Of a DNA stretch of 64,000 nt, positions 11,641 to 23,646 are shown piece by piece. A program made the position numbers and the translations under genes. Under the pieces are notes generated by a model. It saw only the letters and a program-made list of their open reading frames with translations, was not told the origin of the DNA and made no database searches. Each line of letters opens with the position of its first letter. The first letter of the stretch is position 1. The stretch is from Crossaster papposus (taxonomy: Eukaryota > Echinodermata > Asteroidea > Velatida > Solasteridae). The stretch covers positions 186,001 through 250,000 of the forward strand of contig JBAIAA010000804.1 of the NCBI GenBank assembly GCA_037893245.1. The letters run 5' to 3'.

Positions 11641-14499
11641 TATGGTTGTTATTATTGCGTGATACTCTCGTCCATTAACGGAGTACATCTTCATGGAGTA
11701 GATCACGTAATACATTTACCATTCTGCTTCAATCCAATGGGAGTGATGTGTTTATTTATGATTGGTAAAGCTGAAGTATATAGATAGGGGCAATAAAGCA
11801 AAACCTTAACGTGAAATTCCTTTGAGTGATGCCGCACCACCTTGCCTGATGTGGGTTCGTGTTATAGAAGTCAGGCAGCAGTGGGCAAAAACGTATTTGT
11901 TCCAGACATCACTTTGTGGGTTTCAAAGTTGGCATCGGCTGGCGCGACCTTATTATTGAAGAACCCTTAATCAACCCCTAATCGAAGCGCTGTCAAGTAA
12001 ACGGCCTTTGTTTTCATATGCACAGATATAATAAACGATTCGATCCCGCCTGCGGACAATTATATAAAGTGGGTCTTCGTTTAGGCTCCTTTGTGAACGT
12101 CAAAATGCCAAAAGGAAAGAATGAAAACAAATGCATCTCTTTGATTTGCCTATTGTCAATTACTGTTGGTTGCTGTGGTCGGAATTCATCGGTGTTTTTA
12201 TTTTTTTTAATTTTGTTTATTAGGTTTTGTTTTTTTGAGGGGGAAAAATTAACTGAAGATATTTTAAAAGTCATGTTTAACTAAAAACCTCACTTCGTCA
12301 GTAAGAGGTGGGATCTTATACAGTGCTGAAAAGACAATCGCTGTTATTCTTTTTCTTAAATGTTATAAGAATTGTTTTACACGCAACGCCAGTCAGCCGT
12401 TGTTTAAATATGAATTGATATTGCAAAACATTAATAAATACCCACTGTTTTTTATATATTTACCAACCAAACAAAATTAACAAAATTGTTTGCTTTCTTG
12501 TTTAGAGATCATGTAGTTGTTTCCTATATTATTCTGACGGCGCGGCTCAAAACAAATAAATTACTTGAATTCCTTACTTGATTATAATAATTGTTCCCGT
12601 GGTGCCAATGTGCGGACTACATGCAGAAACCGATAGCACATCGCAAGCCATTTTCGCTGGTCTATTTATTATCCTGGCCCTGTCTGCAGTCTGTCTTTTG
12701 TCTGCAATCTGACCGACTCGCTCTAATTCGGATCAGATCGAGCCCGAGGCCGGGCCGGTTTTAATCATGTTAAAACATCAATATACGCCATGTCGCATCA
12801 AGCATGCCTTGCATCAAGCTAATATGTTATTTCCCTTAAGCCGCTAGCTTGGCTGATGGGAGGCGTGTTCTGGGTTGCAGTAACGTCAATGCTGGGCGGC
12901 CGCTGGGCTAGGCTGGGGTTTACTGGGGCAAACAATTTTGCCTTAGGTACTGCACCTCGGTGTATAATCCACTGGGGTGGTAGTGCATGTTTGCCGACAT
13001 CTTGCCGACACCACAGCTCTAACGCCCCCTCCGCTCCGTGGATCAATCATATCCAATTTGAGTAAATTGGAGGCCGCTTTGAGATTTGAGAACGAGCCCA
13101 GAATGGGATATCAGTCTTGTGCGACAACTTGGATGGAGCGTAGCATGCAGTGAGCATTCATGATCGACCTAGCGACGTGTTTTGCCGCGTTCTGGTCGCT
13201 GGCCATGAAATTAATATGCAGAAACACTTTCCTTGAAAACGATTTAGCAGAAGTTGGCCGTGCGGTGTGTGTGTTCATTCTTGAAACACTTCCTTGTGTT
13301 TTACATCTAAACTATCGGATTCAACGACTGAAAAGGGCAGCAAGAGTCAGTGTACATAATGTACATGACGGACACTTTTGTTACCTGGGGCTTATTTTAT
13401 GGAGCTGCTCAGCACATACACAAATTGCTTAGCTTAGGCCTAAGCATTCTTCCTTGGCAAAAACAGGTTACAAACCACATTTTTAGGTGATATACATGTA
13501 TATTGTTTGTGGCTGGTATTCAGATGTTTTTTGCTTTGAATGAAGCTTTGAAGTTTTGGCTGGTAACCTGTATTTACTGAGCAAGAATGTTTTGATACTG
13601 AGGAAATTTAGCCTGAACAGCCTATGTATTGATGACGTTATTAATATTAGGCACTATTTACTTCAGTGCATCACGGGAAAAGCGGGGTCCCCGACGCGGC
13701 TCTTTCAACGATTTTTTTTTTTAGAGTCTTGGCTCCCGAGGAAATAATTATTGTCTTGCCTGTTCTTCTGACGTGTTATCTTCCACGGCTGACAGGGCTG
13801 AAACTGCACATTTAACTGTCTTTTTGGTAAAAAAAATAAAACATTGAAAGTCGGAAATTTGCACATAAAATGATAGCGAGCGTCGAGCGGTGACCCCTAC
13901 AAAAAAGCACGTCATATTGTAAACATTGGGTGGCATCATTAACAAATATAGCCAAGGGCTGCTATAATTGTTTTCCTCGGAATAAACAGCATCCACAGAG
14001 ATGAAATTTAATCAGGCTTAGTTGTCCAACACCTTTCTTTAGATTTTGAATACTTTTGCTGCTTCAAACGATAAGAATACACAAACTAATGACACATACA
14101 TGGTTTACTAGTACTATAGCCTAACAAATACACATAATTTTTAGGCTTGTTTCGTCGCTTTGTGAAGAAGTGTAATAAAGCCCTGCAGCGTTGATGTGTT
14201 TTGCATTTCCAATAAACGCTCGGCATTTTTGATTTGGTTTTCAAGGAGGAAGTTATCGATTTATGTGTGTGGGCTTTAGGGCAAAGTTCATGACCGAAGC
14301 ATGACAAGCGGCTGTAGATTGACAATAATATTATTATGAACCTTCCTTGAATTTTGGATTAAACGGGCAATGACGGTTACACTGTTCTGAGATAAGTTGT
14401 ACCAACATGACAATATGGGTATAACATAATAGGCCCATGGAATAATATATCCCCCATGATAGTAGGTCTGACGTAGGCAGGTGGACGCAGTGTCTCAAT
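11641..14499. other. Non-coding region
   Basis: No supported gene. A ~55 bp segment at 13,649-13,703 (containing CAGTGCATCACGGGAAAAGC) recurs in diverged form at 32,787-32,843. Short open frames on both strands (e.g. 12,014-12,284, 12,819-13,065) mirror each other and have no recognisable composition or domain. Confidence 0.4.
14491..14499. repeat. Left 9 bp target-site duplication of TIR element B
   Basis: TGTCTCAAT directly abuts the element start TAGCCTTG at 14,500. The matching right copy TGTCTCAAA lies at 15,183-15,191 (8 of 9 identical). Confidence 0.7.
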
Positions 14500-15182
14500 T
14501 AGCCTTGTGCAAGGCGTTCGTCGTTATCCGTCCAAAATCCACGCCCACGCTGCAGTTAAAAGTGCAAACATATAGCGCGAACAGCGACCTCACGCGGCCA
14601 CTATTTATGCAAATCAACAGAAAACGACCGAATGCCTTGTTCTAACTATCTATGAAATCCCTACGTTGCATGAATCCGCGACACAATAGCGGAGATTCAG
14701 CGTCGTTTGACGTCCGAAGATCTGTTGTGTTGTTTGAATTCTGCAGCGGATACATTATTCATCGAAGAGTTCAACCCAAGCATCAGAAAGCCTTAGAATC
14801 ATTTCTTCGTGATGACGATGTTTATCGTGAATTTGCCGGCAGGTTTTCGGTAATCCATCATTTTTCAGGTAGACAACCCCATTCTGCTCGAAAGCTAGCT
14901 GGCACATACAGAATCGGCTATAGGCACATAAACCCATAAGTACAACTACATGTAACGAGCAATACGAAAACGACTTTAAAGGCCAGCTTAGACATTAGCA
15001 AAGTTAGCACCCCTCCCAACAACCTTACACGGATTGTTGGAACAAAGCGTTCGGTCGTCTTTACTTGACTTGCATAAATAGTGGCAGCCTGAGTTTGCTG
15101 TTTGCGCTATATCGTTGCGCATCTAACTGCAGCGCGGGCATGGATTTCGGACGAATAACGACGAACGCCTTGCACAAGGCTA
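14500..15182. mobile_element. TIR element B, ~145 bp inverted ends, 9 bp TSD
   Basis: A 683 bp element. The left end reads TAGCCTTGTGCAAGGCGTTC and the right end is its exact complement over these bases. The inverted similarity continues for ~145 bp through CTGCAGTTA, ATATAGCGC, CCACTATTTATGCAA and CGACCGAA. The termini are themselves palindromic (CCTTGTGCAAGG). It is flanked by TGTCTCAA(T/A). No transposase frame; the short frames at 14,652-14,939 lie in the core and look fortuitous. Long TIRs and a 9 bp TSD resemble Mutator-like or Merlin-like elements, but no enzyme is present to decide. Its ends match element A at 40,058-41,086. Confidence 0.8.
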
Positions 15183-15191
15183 TGTCTCAAA

Positions 15192-16045
15192 ATGAAAGGG
15201 AACAAAAGCACATATAGGACAAGAACTTCGATGGCTCGGGTTTCTCTTTTCTTTTTCGCTCGTATCCGTCATTTTGTTCTGTTTGTATCGAGGTCTCCCC
15301 GGGTGGATTGTATATACCGTATGACATGTGCGCACGGAATACACCTACCAAAAATACTTGTCGGCTTCTGTGATTACTTCACAAACTGGTCTCAAGATAA
15401 AAAGGACCCCAGGCTTACTAAAGTTCAAACATTACTGGCAATATATGCCATATTTGTTTGGTTATTTGTTTGCTGGAACAGGTTAATTTTACTGAATTTC
15501 GTTTGCTGATGAAAATGTGGTATACAAATTATAGGATGTCAAGTCTTGCATCACTGTCGCTCAAAACTATGCGCTCATTAAAAATATACTCGGAAAAAAA
15601 CACGGGGAGCTTTCAACGAACAATGGTTGTACATCAATATTCCTTGTAAAAAAACAGCGGACAAGAATACTTTAACTACCCTAAGGCCAAAACTACCGAG
15701 GATCTTTCCAGAAGAAAAATGATACCAGGATATCTTAATTTGGACTAGTAGTTTTAGCTCCAGACCATATTGTGAAGTGAAGTCAGTGGTTCTTCCGCAC
15801 TAAGAAACAAACTAAACGGTTCCATGTTAAATTTGCGTGCGCGGTTTAGTTATGTCCGGGTGCAAAAGGACCCCTGACTGTGCTTCACAAAATAAGAGCT
15901 GGAGCTAGACTACTAGCCCAAATCGAGATATCTAAGGGTAATTTGTTCTTCTAAAAAGATGCTGCATCCATTGGTATCGGTAGTTTTTTCATGGGCCACC
16001 CTGTATGGGTGGATGATGATTAATTACTTTGTTTATCCGTTGCTA
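15192..16045. other. Non-coding region
   Basis: No supported gene or defined repeat. Adjacent short frames (15,192-15,649) have no recognisable domain. Confidence 0.35.
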
Positions 16046-16430
16046 TTAAAGGTAGGATACACCATTTGCAGATATCGGAAATATTTACTACCGAATTACT
16101 AAGAAATATCTTACTCATTTGAAAGTAAATAATAATTATAGGCATTCAGCAAAATGATTGCGCTAGATATCCTGTAGTTATTCCGAAAAGTAGAATTTAT
16201 AAAGAAAAATTCGTGATCGCCGACCGGCGATCGCGAAAAAACAAGGATAACATAAGAATAACTGCTCGACGCCTGTTGAAAACAAACGCTGTTTTTCGTG
16301 TTTTTCTCGGCATCCATGATTGTAAAACTCGGAGAGGTCAGTTAAACGATATTTACTATAAAATACAACCCCCCAAATCTACCTATTCATGATAATTCGA
16401 GCAATTACCAATGGTGTATCCTACCTTTAA
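16046..16430 (-). mobile_element. TTAA-ended MITE, copy a (reverse)
   Basis: Starts TTAAAGGTAGGATACACCAT and ends ATGGTGTATCCTACCTTTAA, a perfect terminal inverted repeat of at least 20 bp including TTAA. The core carries the GCGATCGCCGGTCGGCGATC-type palindrome, the CATGGATGCCGAGAAAAACA segment (complement) and a short C run in place of the long G tract. No coding capacity. Confidence 0.85.
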
Positions 16431-16960
16431 GCACCATTGCTAAGTAGTTTGAAATTGACTGATATAAGATTATTAAGATAACTGTATAAGAAAATTATCA
16501 TGAGATTAATATCAATGTTCCTAAACTGTTGTACTTCGTATCTTGTATCCTTTTTATGGTAATACTCCTGCGTGTAATGTACATTTTTGTGTATGTAAAG
16601 GAGACTACAAAAGTACTGAGTGTTGCCATGGAGATCGCCATGACAGTCTCTGCCCACGTCACAGGCGAGAGTCATAACAAACCAAAAATATAGTATGGAT
16701 GCGGCTGAAAAGAATTCGGCCGTGGTTGCTTGGAAACGAGATGGTTGATTCAGGGGGAGGGGTGGTGCATTGGGGCATCGTATTTGTAAACATGAATACG
16801 CTTTTGTACAGGGAAGAACATTGTAATTGTGATGGATGATGTACGCTGGTGCGCTGAGTCCAACAATGGGGGTGCCAGGGATTAGCTAGAACGAACTGTA
16901 AAATAGAGTGTAAAAATAAAGATCGTCCACCGACGCTTATAGGACGACAGATAGGTGATG

Positions 16961-17273
16961 GAATTGTGCCTTTGATGATGCAAGCATTGAATTTGGCACA
17001 CGTTCAGAGTATGTCATGAGTAGCATTGTTGGCTATAGGGCCATCACATAATTATTTGTCCATTAAATAAATATAGGTGGAATAATAACAAATGGCAGCC
17101 ATTTTGAAAATGTGAAGAATTGCTTGCATGCCTATTATACCTATTATAGAACAAATTTGTGATGGCCTATAGCCAAATATATTTCTTATGACATGACTAT
17201 GAAGGAAATAATCCTCCATGCCCTGAATTTGTGCCAAATATCATGTTAGTATCATCAAATGCACAAGTATTCT
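16961..17273. mobile_element. Long-TIR MITE (GAATTGTGCC family), copy 1
   Basis: The left arm begins GAATTGTGCCTTTGATGATG. The right arm ends ATCATCAAATGCACAAGTATTC. The arms stay complementary for ~100 bp, through TGGCACA..CAGAGTATGTCAT, TATAGGGCCATCACA and ATTTGTCC. A second copy lies at 27,191-27,479, and a short related piece near 49,250-49,280. Confidence 0.7.
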
Positions 17274-19661
17274 CCTAAATATCTACCATATCTGCTATGG
17301 CCGTACTAACATTCCGCGTAGGGAATCTGCTCATCAAACATAGAAATACATTAATACGCCACCTCGCCGGACTGAGGACTGGCGACTTTACTGCGCCACC
17401 TTTTCTGCACCGTTTGCTTCGCGTTAGGACAGAGTATGGACTCTGTGCACAAGTACCCCTCAGCGGAAAGAAACAGCGAGTTGGTGGCTTAATATCTACG
17501 CCATCTTACCCGACTTTGATTTAAGTTTTTGATTCCCGCTATGATATTCATATTGAAGAGAGTCAGCAAACTGGTTTTCGATATGTAATGAGCGTAGCGC
17601 GGCGCGTAACACCAGCGACTTACACCCCATGGCAAGAACGGTTGCTATGTGAACAGCGCCCCCCATTCGACCTCGCCCGGAGCCCGTAAGCTTCAGCATA
17701 ACACTGTAGTTTTCACATTTTTGCAAATAAGTCTGTCAAGAAATGCCGTTTCGTCTTCACCTAACCCAAAACGCTATAGAGACAGAACAATAATGTCCCC
17801 ACAACTCGGTCAGACAACAAACAAGGTCTCAATAACTAGGCATATGCGTACCCACCCCAGCATTATTCTTGATAGTGGTGTTAGGGATTTTGCAAGATCC
17901 CATCTTTTGTTTGTACATGACGTTATGGGGACACTCCATAATTAAGGTTCGTGTGCTAAGGGAAATCTCTCTAAACTCAAACTAAGACAATTATGTTAAC
18001 TTAAAACTTTAAACATCACCCTAATTTGTCTTCATTATACCCTAACCCAATTCTACCTCTAGACCCCTTAACTAGAGACCCAAAATGCTATGGGGACACG
18101 AAAATGTCCCCACAACTCGGTCAGCTTTTTCCAAAGTAACCTATCCCCCACATGCAACTAGATGTATGCTAGAACTAAATTGTTGCCTGTTGTATCGGTA
18201 TACACAATGATAGCAGTAAAGGTTTTATACTGATTCACCAACAGTCATGTAAGGTATTTCATAATAACTCAGCAGTTTTTCCTTTTTAATATTTGCAAAT
18301 GTTGTATATTACCTTTAAAGCTAAATCATTGCGTAACAAAAACTGACCTCCAATGCAGGAATTCGTTGGTCATTTCAAACTGACAAAAAAGACATTGTGT
18401 TGACAAGTTCTTTCAAAGAATCATTGGTTCTTTCAACGAATCAGTTGACGTTTTTGTGTGGTTTAGTGGATTTTTTCGATGAGTTACAATCAAGATTTCT
18501 TGCAAACATGCACTAAGAACCCAGGCGGACGGTAATCCAAACCGCAACAAATCCGGTAACTGACCCTCCGCTCGGTTACTTTACTGATCATCTAGAGTAA
18601 CCGAACAAAATCTCTCCGTTTGATAACAAAACACACAACCCAAAATGCATTCACGACAGAGGTGATTATTCCGCACCTCGCTCGGCGCGTTGACGCGTTA
18701 TTCACAAGCGCACGTCGTATGCCATTTCTGAAAGTCTTTGATTCCGATGCCCTTGAACGTCAAGGAGGATATTGAAATTCCACAGGCCGCGGCATTAAAA
18801 GTTGGCGTGCAGGAGCTTGGCTGGATGGCTATACCTCGATGTCGTAGGGTTATGCGCCGCGGCTGCGGTGTTCCTGTCGATTGGGGTTTGGGTTTCGACA
18901 AGACGTAATCGACGCCCCGTGCTAGTGGCGTGTTTGATGGATTACTGAGTTGGAGATGCTTTTGGGCCACAGTCAAATTTCCCCCGGGCACAGGCGCTAT
19001 CGAAAATACTCATCAGTAATGTTCGAATATTTTTTTCTTCATTCGCCGCCGTGTGTGTTATTTGACAACAGGCTCTGATGTGAGGTAACAAATGCCAAAA
19101 TGCGGCATGCCTGCCGCAGTGAAGATCGCATATTTACCTAACCCGCGTATATTCAGCGCCTTGCCGGTACTTAAGTTTGCATAATTATGAACGAAGAACC
19201 ACGCAATTAAAGGTGATGCTATGTTTGTATTACATCGGGGACAGAGGCATCATGGGGCAAGGAGGCACGGGCAGCCGCTCGAGCTCTTGATATGAACAAG
19301 TAACAATGGATATTATAGATTCAGTGCCAAGAAACAATGTAGTTTCATCGTTAGTGCATCTTTTTTCTTTTGTTAGATGTTCAGTATCCCCCCCCCCCCC
19401 CCCCTCCCCCTCCTTGTGACTCTCCCCGCTTTGAATTCTGGAAGAAAAATTAGCCTTTTATTTCATTTGTTATCCTCCTGAAAATGACCCCCCCCCCCCC
19501 CCCCCCCCCCCCCAATCCCCGAAGTTTCCTCATCAGCAAATTGAACCTCAGGTGTGCTATGATTGCAGACACAATCATTGCACTTGTATTTTATAGGCGT
19601 CATACATTAATGTCCGTTTGCGTCACAGGGTAGCATTGTTATTCGTATAAAATAAACGTGT
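17274..19661. other. Non-coding region upstream of the K+ channel exon
   Basis: No exon recognised. The 19 bp word GTCCCCACAACTCGGTCAG occurs twice (near 17,796 and 18,104) beside ATGGGGACAC, suggesting a decayed small repeat. C runs lie at 19,388-19,403 and 19,489-19,513. I looked here for the missing first coding exon of the channel (a membrane segment followed by a first pore loop) and did not see one. Confidence 0.4.
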
Positions 19662-19959
19662 TTAAAGGTATGATACACCATTTGCAATTGCTTGAATTAT
19701 TAGAAATGTGTGGATTTAAGGAGAGGGGTGGGGGGGGGGGGGTGGGGGGGGGGGGGTTTATAGTCAATATCGTTTAACGGCGTTTTTACCCGGCGTCCGG
19801 CAGTTGTTCTTGTTTTTATTTGTTTTTATTTCGCGATCGACATAATTTTGTAGGATGGTTAGAATCAATATTTACTTTCAAATAAGTAAGATTTGTCTTA
19901 ATAACTCGGTAATAAAATTGTTCAATATCTGCAAAATTAATGGTGTATCCTACCTTTAA
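19662..19959 (+). mobile_element. TTAA-ended MITE, copy b
   Basis: Starts TTAAAGGTATGATACACCAT and ends ATGGTGTATCCTACCTTTAA. The G tract inside is expanded (19,728-19,756, interrupted by single T). Internally deleted relative to copy a (298 versus 385 bp). It lies in the intron or upstream flank ~420 bp before the channel exon. Confidence 0.85.
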
Positions 19960-20360
19960 TTTATGACATTGTTTTGCATTAGTCAATACGTCGAAAGGGG
20001 GAACATGTGAAGGTTGGTATCTTGGGCTTCACTTGCTTATTTCTCACGTCTTTCTAAATTCCTACAGAGTGAAATCACAGTGTTTAAATTTGTCTCCTTG
20101 TGGAGTTGTGTACTTAGGCACCCCACTGGACTTATGGCGACATCCTAACCCACACAATAAACCATGTGGAGACCTTTTCATTTGTTTGTCCTATAATGTT
20201 TGTGGAGGATCCACAGGGTATTTAGAAACAGGCTCACCACACAAAACAAAAGTTTCAAAACACAAACTAACATTAATGTTATGATACATGAAGTCACCAT
20301 AAACCGATCTTCCAAGCAAATTGTGTGAGTATTAATAGTGAGGAATAAAACATTTATGTT

Positions 20361-20378
20361 TTTGTGTCTCTCTTGCAG
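20361..20378 (+). promoter_or_regulatory. Splice acceptor of the K2P channel exon
   Basis: A pyrimidine-rich stretch ending TCTCTCTTGCAG precedes GATTTGGTATG. The first full codons give F-G-M; the split codon xGA completes as Gly if the upstream exon ends in G, making the GFG selectivity filter of pore loop 1. The intron therefore sits in phase 1 inside the filter codon, a position known to be conserved in many animal K2P genes. Confidence 0.8.
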
Positions 20379-21319
20379 GATTTGGTATGACCTCCCCATC
20401 CACAACATTAGGCAAGGTGTCCCTGATCATCTACGGACTACCGGGCTGCGCTGCCTGCATTCTGTTCTACAACTTGTTTCTAGAGCGCCTGATCACCTTC
20501 CTCGCCTTCATCATGAAGAAGTGTCACGAGCGACAGGTCCGACGGGATAAGAACCAGAATGGACTGCCAAACCTCGCTAGGAGGCCCTCCCAACAGTCGG
20601 ATGACAATTTGGACAACTGGAAGCCATCTGTCTACTATGTGCTGTTGTACCTGTGCATCGCCTCCACTATTATCGCCTGCGTGGCTTCTGCTATGTACTC
20701 CCCCATCGAGGGCTGGGACTATGGGGACAGCATATACTTCTGTTTTGTGGCTTTCAGTACGATCGGTTTCGGCGACCTCGTCACGAGCCAGAAAAAAATG
20801 TACGACCAGCAGTTTCTCTACCGGTTCGGAAATTTCATTTTCCTGACGGCCGGTGTGTGTTGTATATACTCGCTGTATAATGTGGTATCCATCGTTATTA
20901 AACAACTCCTGAACTGGATCCTCAAGAAACTAGAGTGCCGCTGCTGCCACCGAAGGAAACCTAGACCGCGGCGTAACGCCATCACGCCTGGCCACTTGCA
21001 ACGACAGGTGAACTCAGCCAGCAAACAACAGCAACAGCAGCAGCAGCAGCCAAACAACCAAGCCAACGGCGTGGACATCACCGACGTGGACAGCAACTAC
21101 GACAGCGAGACGGACGGGCGACGAATGTCCGGGGAAATGATTAGCATGAAGGACTTCTTGGCAGCCAACAAGGTCTCGCTGGCTGTCATGCAGAAGCAGC
21201 TTTACGAGACCTCCCAGCACAGGAAACACCACCCGAACAGCAACGGCGCTTTCGGTCAAGGCGTCGGAGGTCTAGCCATGCTAAATAACAAATTACAAGA
21301 GACGGAACGGAGAGACTGA
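20379..21319 (+). CDS. Two-pore-domain K+ channel, THIK (KCNK12/13)-like, 3' coding exon
   Basis: C-terminal 313 residues or so of a K2P leak potassium channel, which sets resting potential at the plasma membrane. Counting from the Met at 20,387: second membrane helix ~10-34; acidic/basic linker; third helix ~82-104; second pore loop with STIGFGD at 124-130; fourth helix ~147-172; then a cytosolic tail with a CRCCHRRK patch (~185-191), an 8-Gln run at 214-221, and a conserved block around SGEMISMKDFLAANK (248-262) and LNNKLQET near the C-terminus. The GFG filter (rather than GYG), the LERLITFLAFIM linker and the tail motif match the THIK family rather than TWIK, TREK or TASK. The Met is not the real start: the exon opens at an acceptor within pore loop 1, and the exon(s) coding helix 1, the extracellular cap and pore 1 are not in view. 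The frame is intact to TGA at 21,317. High GC compared with its surroundings, as expected for a conserved exon. Confidence 0.93.
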
Positions 21320-21434
21320 CACGCGGTCAACAGTAGGTTCCTTTAGCTGTTGCTTCTCGAAGTAGTACAAGACGAAATTATTGCTGTACGGTACTCAAAG
21401 CCAAAACGATTTATGGCACAACATTTTAAATAAA
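21320..21434 (+). terminator. 3' UTR start and candidate polyadenylation signal
   Basis: AATAAA at 21,429-21,434 lies 110 bp after the channel stop codon. It is the nearest canonical signal, but longer 3' UTRs cannot be excluded. Confidence 0.45.
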
Positions 21435-23400
21435 AGTCATGTGTGCACATCGAACACTTTTCCATATCGCCAGTCTTGACATCAAACCGCTTCTATGTAA
21501 CGGAATAACAGGACGAACCGCAGCTATGCCCTACAAAAGTTAGATCGCTATGAGGCCCCGCCAACGCGAGAATCAAAACTGCATTCCCGATACGACTGTG
21601 AACGTATACATGTCCTTCTAGCTCGCTGCTCCGGAACGTACAGTTTCAGCAACGCCTTACCACTGAAGAAAGGGGGAAACAAGTTTTTTCGACAACACAA
21701 ATGACCTGACGAAAACAGACGTGGGCATACTATATTCATAGGGACATAGCACAAACCTATTAACGTTTAGAGAAAATGTCGCCTTCTGTGCAAGTATCGC
21801 CTTTAAAGTCAGGCTACGATTAGATTTCGTCAGCCGTGGCTTCTCTGTGCAGCAAAGCTGGAACGATCGCGGAAAACATTACGAATGAATCTTCTCCGTG
21901 TCACTTAAGCCCCATACGGGAAAATAGTCTCGAATAGATGGCTTCGGATATGTGAGAAAACAAATTCGTACCTCACTACAATTTGCATTTCTGTTTTTTT
22001 CCCGCCAGATGCTAGTTTTGTCGAACGAGGAATTGCGAACGAAGGTCGCATTGATAGTATTCCTCTCTTTTTTATTTGGAGAATTGCAACCATAGTTTTG
22101 TCGACGCTTGTCTTATTTCTGACAAGTTATGACACAGTCATCTCCGGTTATACTTTTATACGGAGAATCGAAATATTTCTCCACGACCTACTCTTTCGTC
22201 GTCGATCGATGTGTTAACGCACAACTTATAAAGATTGGGAGTGATATAGGCAACAGGACCCGACGGTAACGTATACGCATGCTTCGCACCTTAACTATTT
22301 TTGGTATACCTATTTCCTGGCTTAAGCGTCGGTTCAGTTTAACGTTGGTGGATATGCCAAATATACTGCCCATGATTGACGCTATGGCAGAATTTCCATG
22401 TTCCTCATCTAAAATTGCACTTGATGCATCGACTCGTAATGCGGACGGAACTGTCATGTGTAGTTTACTCTTTCGAAATCCGTAAATTTATATCGATTTC
22501 TCATTCCATTAAGATGGTTGACTTAAGCTCGCACCCACTGCCCTATCCATTGGAGCTTTGCGACCTCCAGCTTCGAGCTCTTTTAAGACGGATTTCGTAC
22601 CTGATCAGCTGGCGCCATCACTTTGAGCTGCGCATCAAGCATTCATACGAAATGCATGTACACTTGTACATGTACAAGACAAGTGACCTATCCACATTTC
22701 ATTACGACGACTACGTTTTCCTTCAGGGGGTGGCTAAGCCATCACCGGTGCACTTAGGTAAAGGTGTAGACACCAGCGAAGTTGGTGACGCTGTATTCTC
22801 CTTACTCATTCCCCAATTCTTCGTGAATGACATGTCCAAGTTGACCGGCCAACGCATCGCTAGGCGAAGCAAGCCATTCCCCCGTCATAAACGAACGACA
22901 GTTTACCGTAATTCATGCAAGATTGCTAGCTTTTTTTGTAGCTGTAATCAAAAATTCAAAACGTTTTGTAATACGTGGCCTTAACATTTTCAAGTTATAC
23001 CTGTATATATCACTATGTATACTGTTCGAATCAACATGTAAATGCCTTTGTCATTTGAGTCATCAATCAGTAGGTTGCACTCACAGGTAAACTTCAAACG
23101 ATACGTCTGTAAAACTTGACCTTTAGTTGCCAGAACAATATTTCTCTTTACAGTACTAAAGATTGGTTGTAGTAAATGGTGGAGAAAATGGCGTTTGTTT
23201 TGTCCTATAAGAACATAAAGTAAAAGGAAATTATTCTTCGTTCGATTGCGATATGAAATCATTACGACTTTTAGGTGTACAATAAAAGGGATTTGTAGGG
23301 GAAAGTGCCCCTATGTTAATACTACCCTGTGGAGACATGGACACAATAGAGACAAAGGGACTGAACAGGTCCCCACTATGCAATTCCATGGGTTAGAATT
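21435..23400. other. Region downstream of the K+ channel exon
   Basis: Likely 3' UTR and intergenic DNA. A 202-codon frame at 22,376-22,984 is the longest here, but it has no recognisable domain, signal peptide or convincing composition; I do not call it a gene. Confidence 0.4.
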
Positions 23401-23406
23401 GTGTGT

Positions 23407-23514
23407 ACAAAGTCTATGGGGATATGCTCAAGTACAGGAACAAAAAGAAGAACAATACCAACAAAGTCTATGGGGATATGCTCAAGTACAGGAACAAAAA
23501 GAAGAACAATACCA
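23407..23514 (+). repeat. 54 bp tandem duplication
   Basis: Two exact adjacent copies of a 54 bp segment beginning ACAAAGTCTATGGGGATATG and ending GAAGAACAATACCA. Because 54 is a multiple of three, open frames crossing it show an 18-residue repeat, but no gene is supported. Confidence 0.85.
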
Positions 23515-23646
23515 TGTTTCCACAGGGAAGCAAACATTACATGTGTGTAGTTTCACGGATTACTAGTGGTAACTCGGCCTGTCACAAGTCAAATTACAAA
23601 TCTATACTAGATAAACAAACACAAGTCAGTTCGAGAGATGTCCCAT

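Noticed and set aside
12819-13065. Mirror-image frames on both strands near 12.9 kb
   Set aside because: No domain; opposite-strand open frames of similar length suggest compositional coincidence.
14652-14939. 95-codon frame
   Set aside because: Lies inside the core of TIR element B, overlaps an opposite-strand frame, and has no similarity to a transposase.
22376-22984. 202-codon open frame on the plus strand downstream of the K+ channel
   Set aside because: No recognisable domain, ordinary composition for random sequence, and no splice or polyA context that would support a gene.
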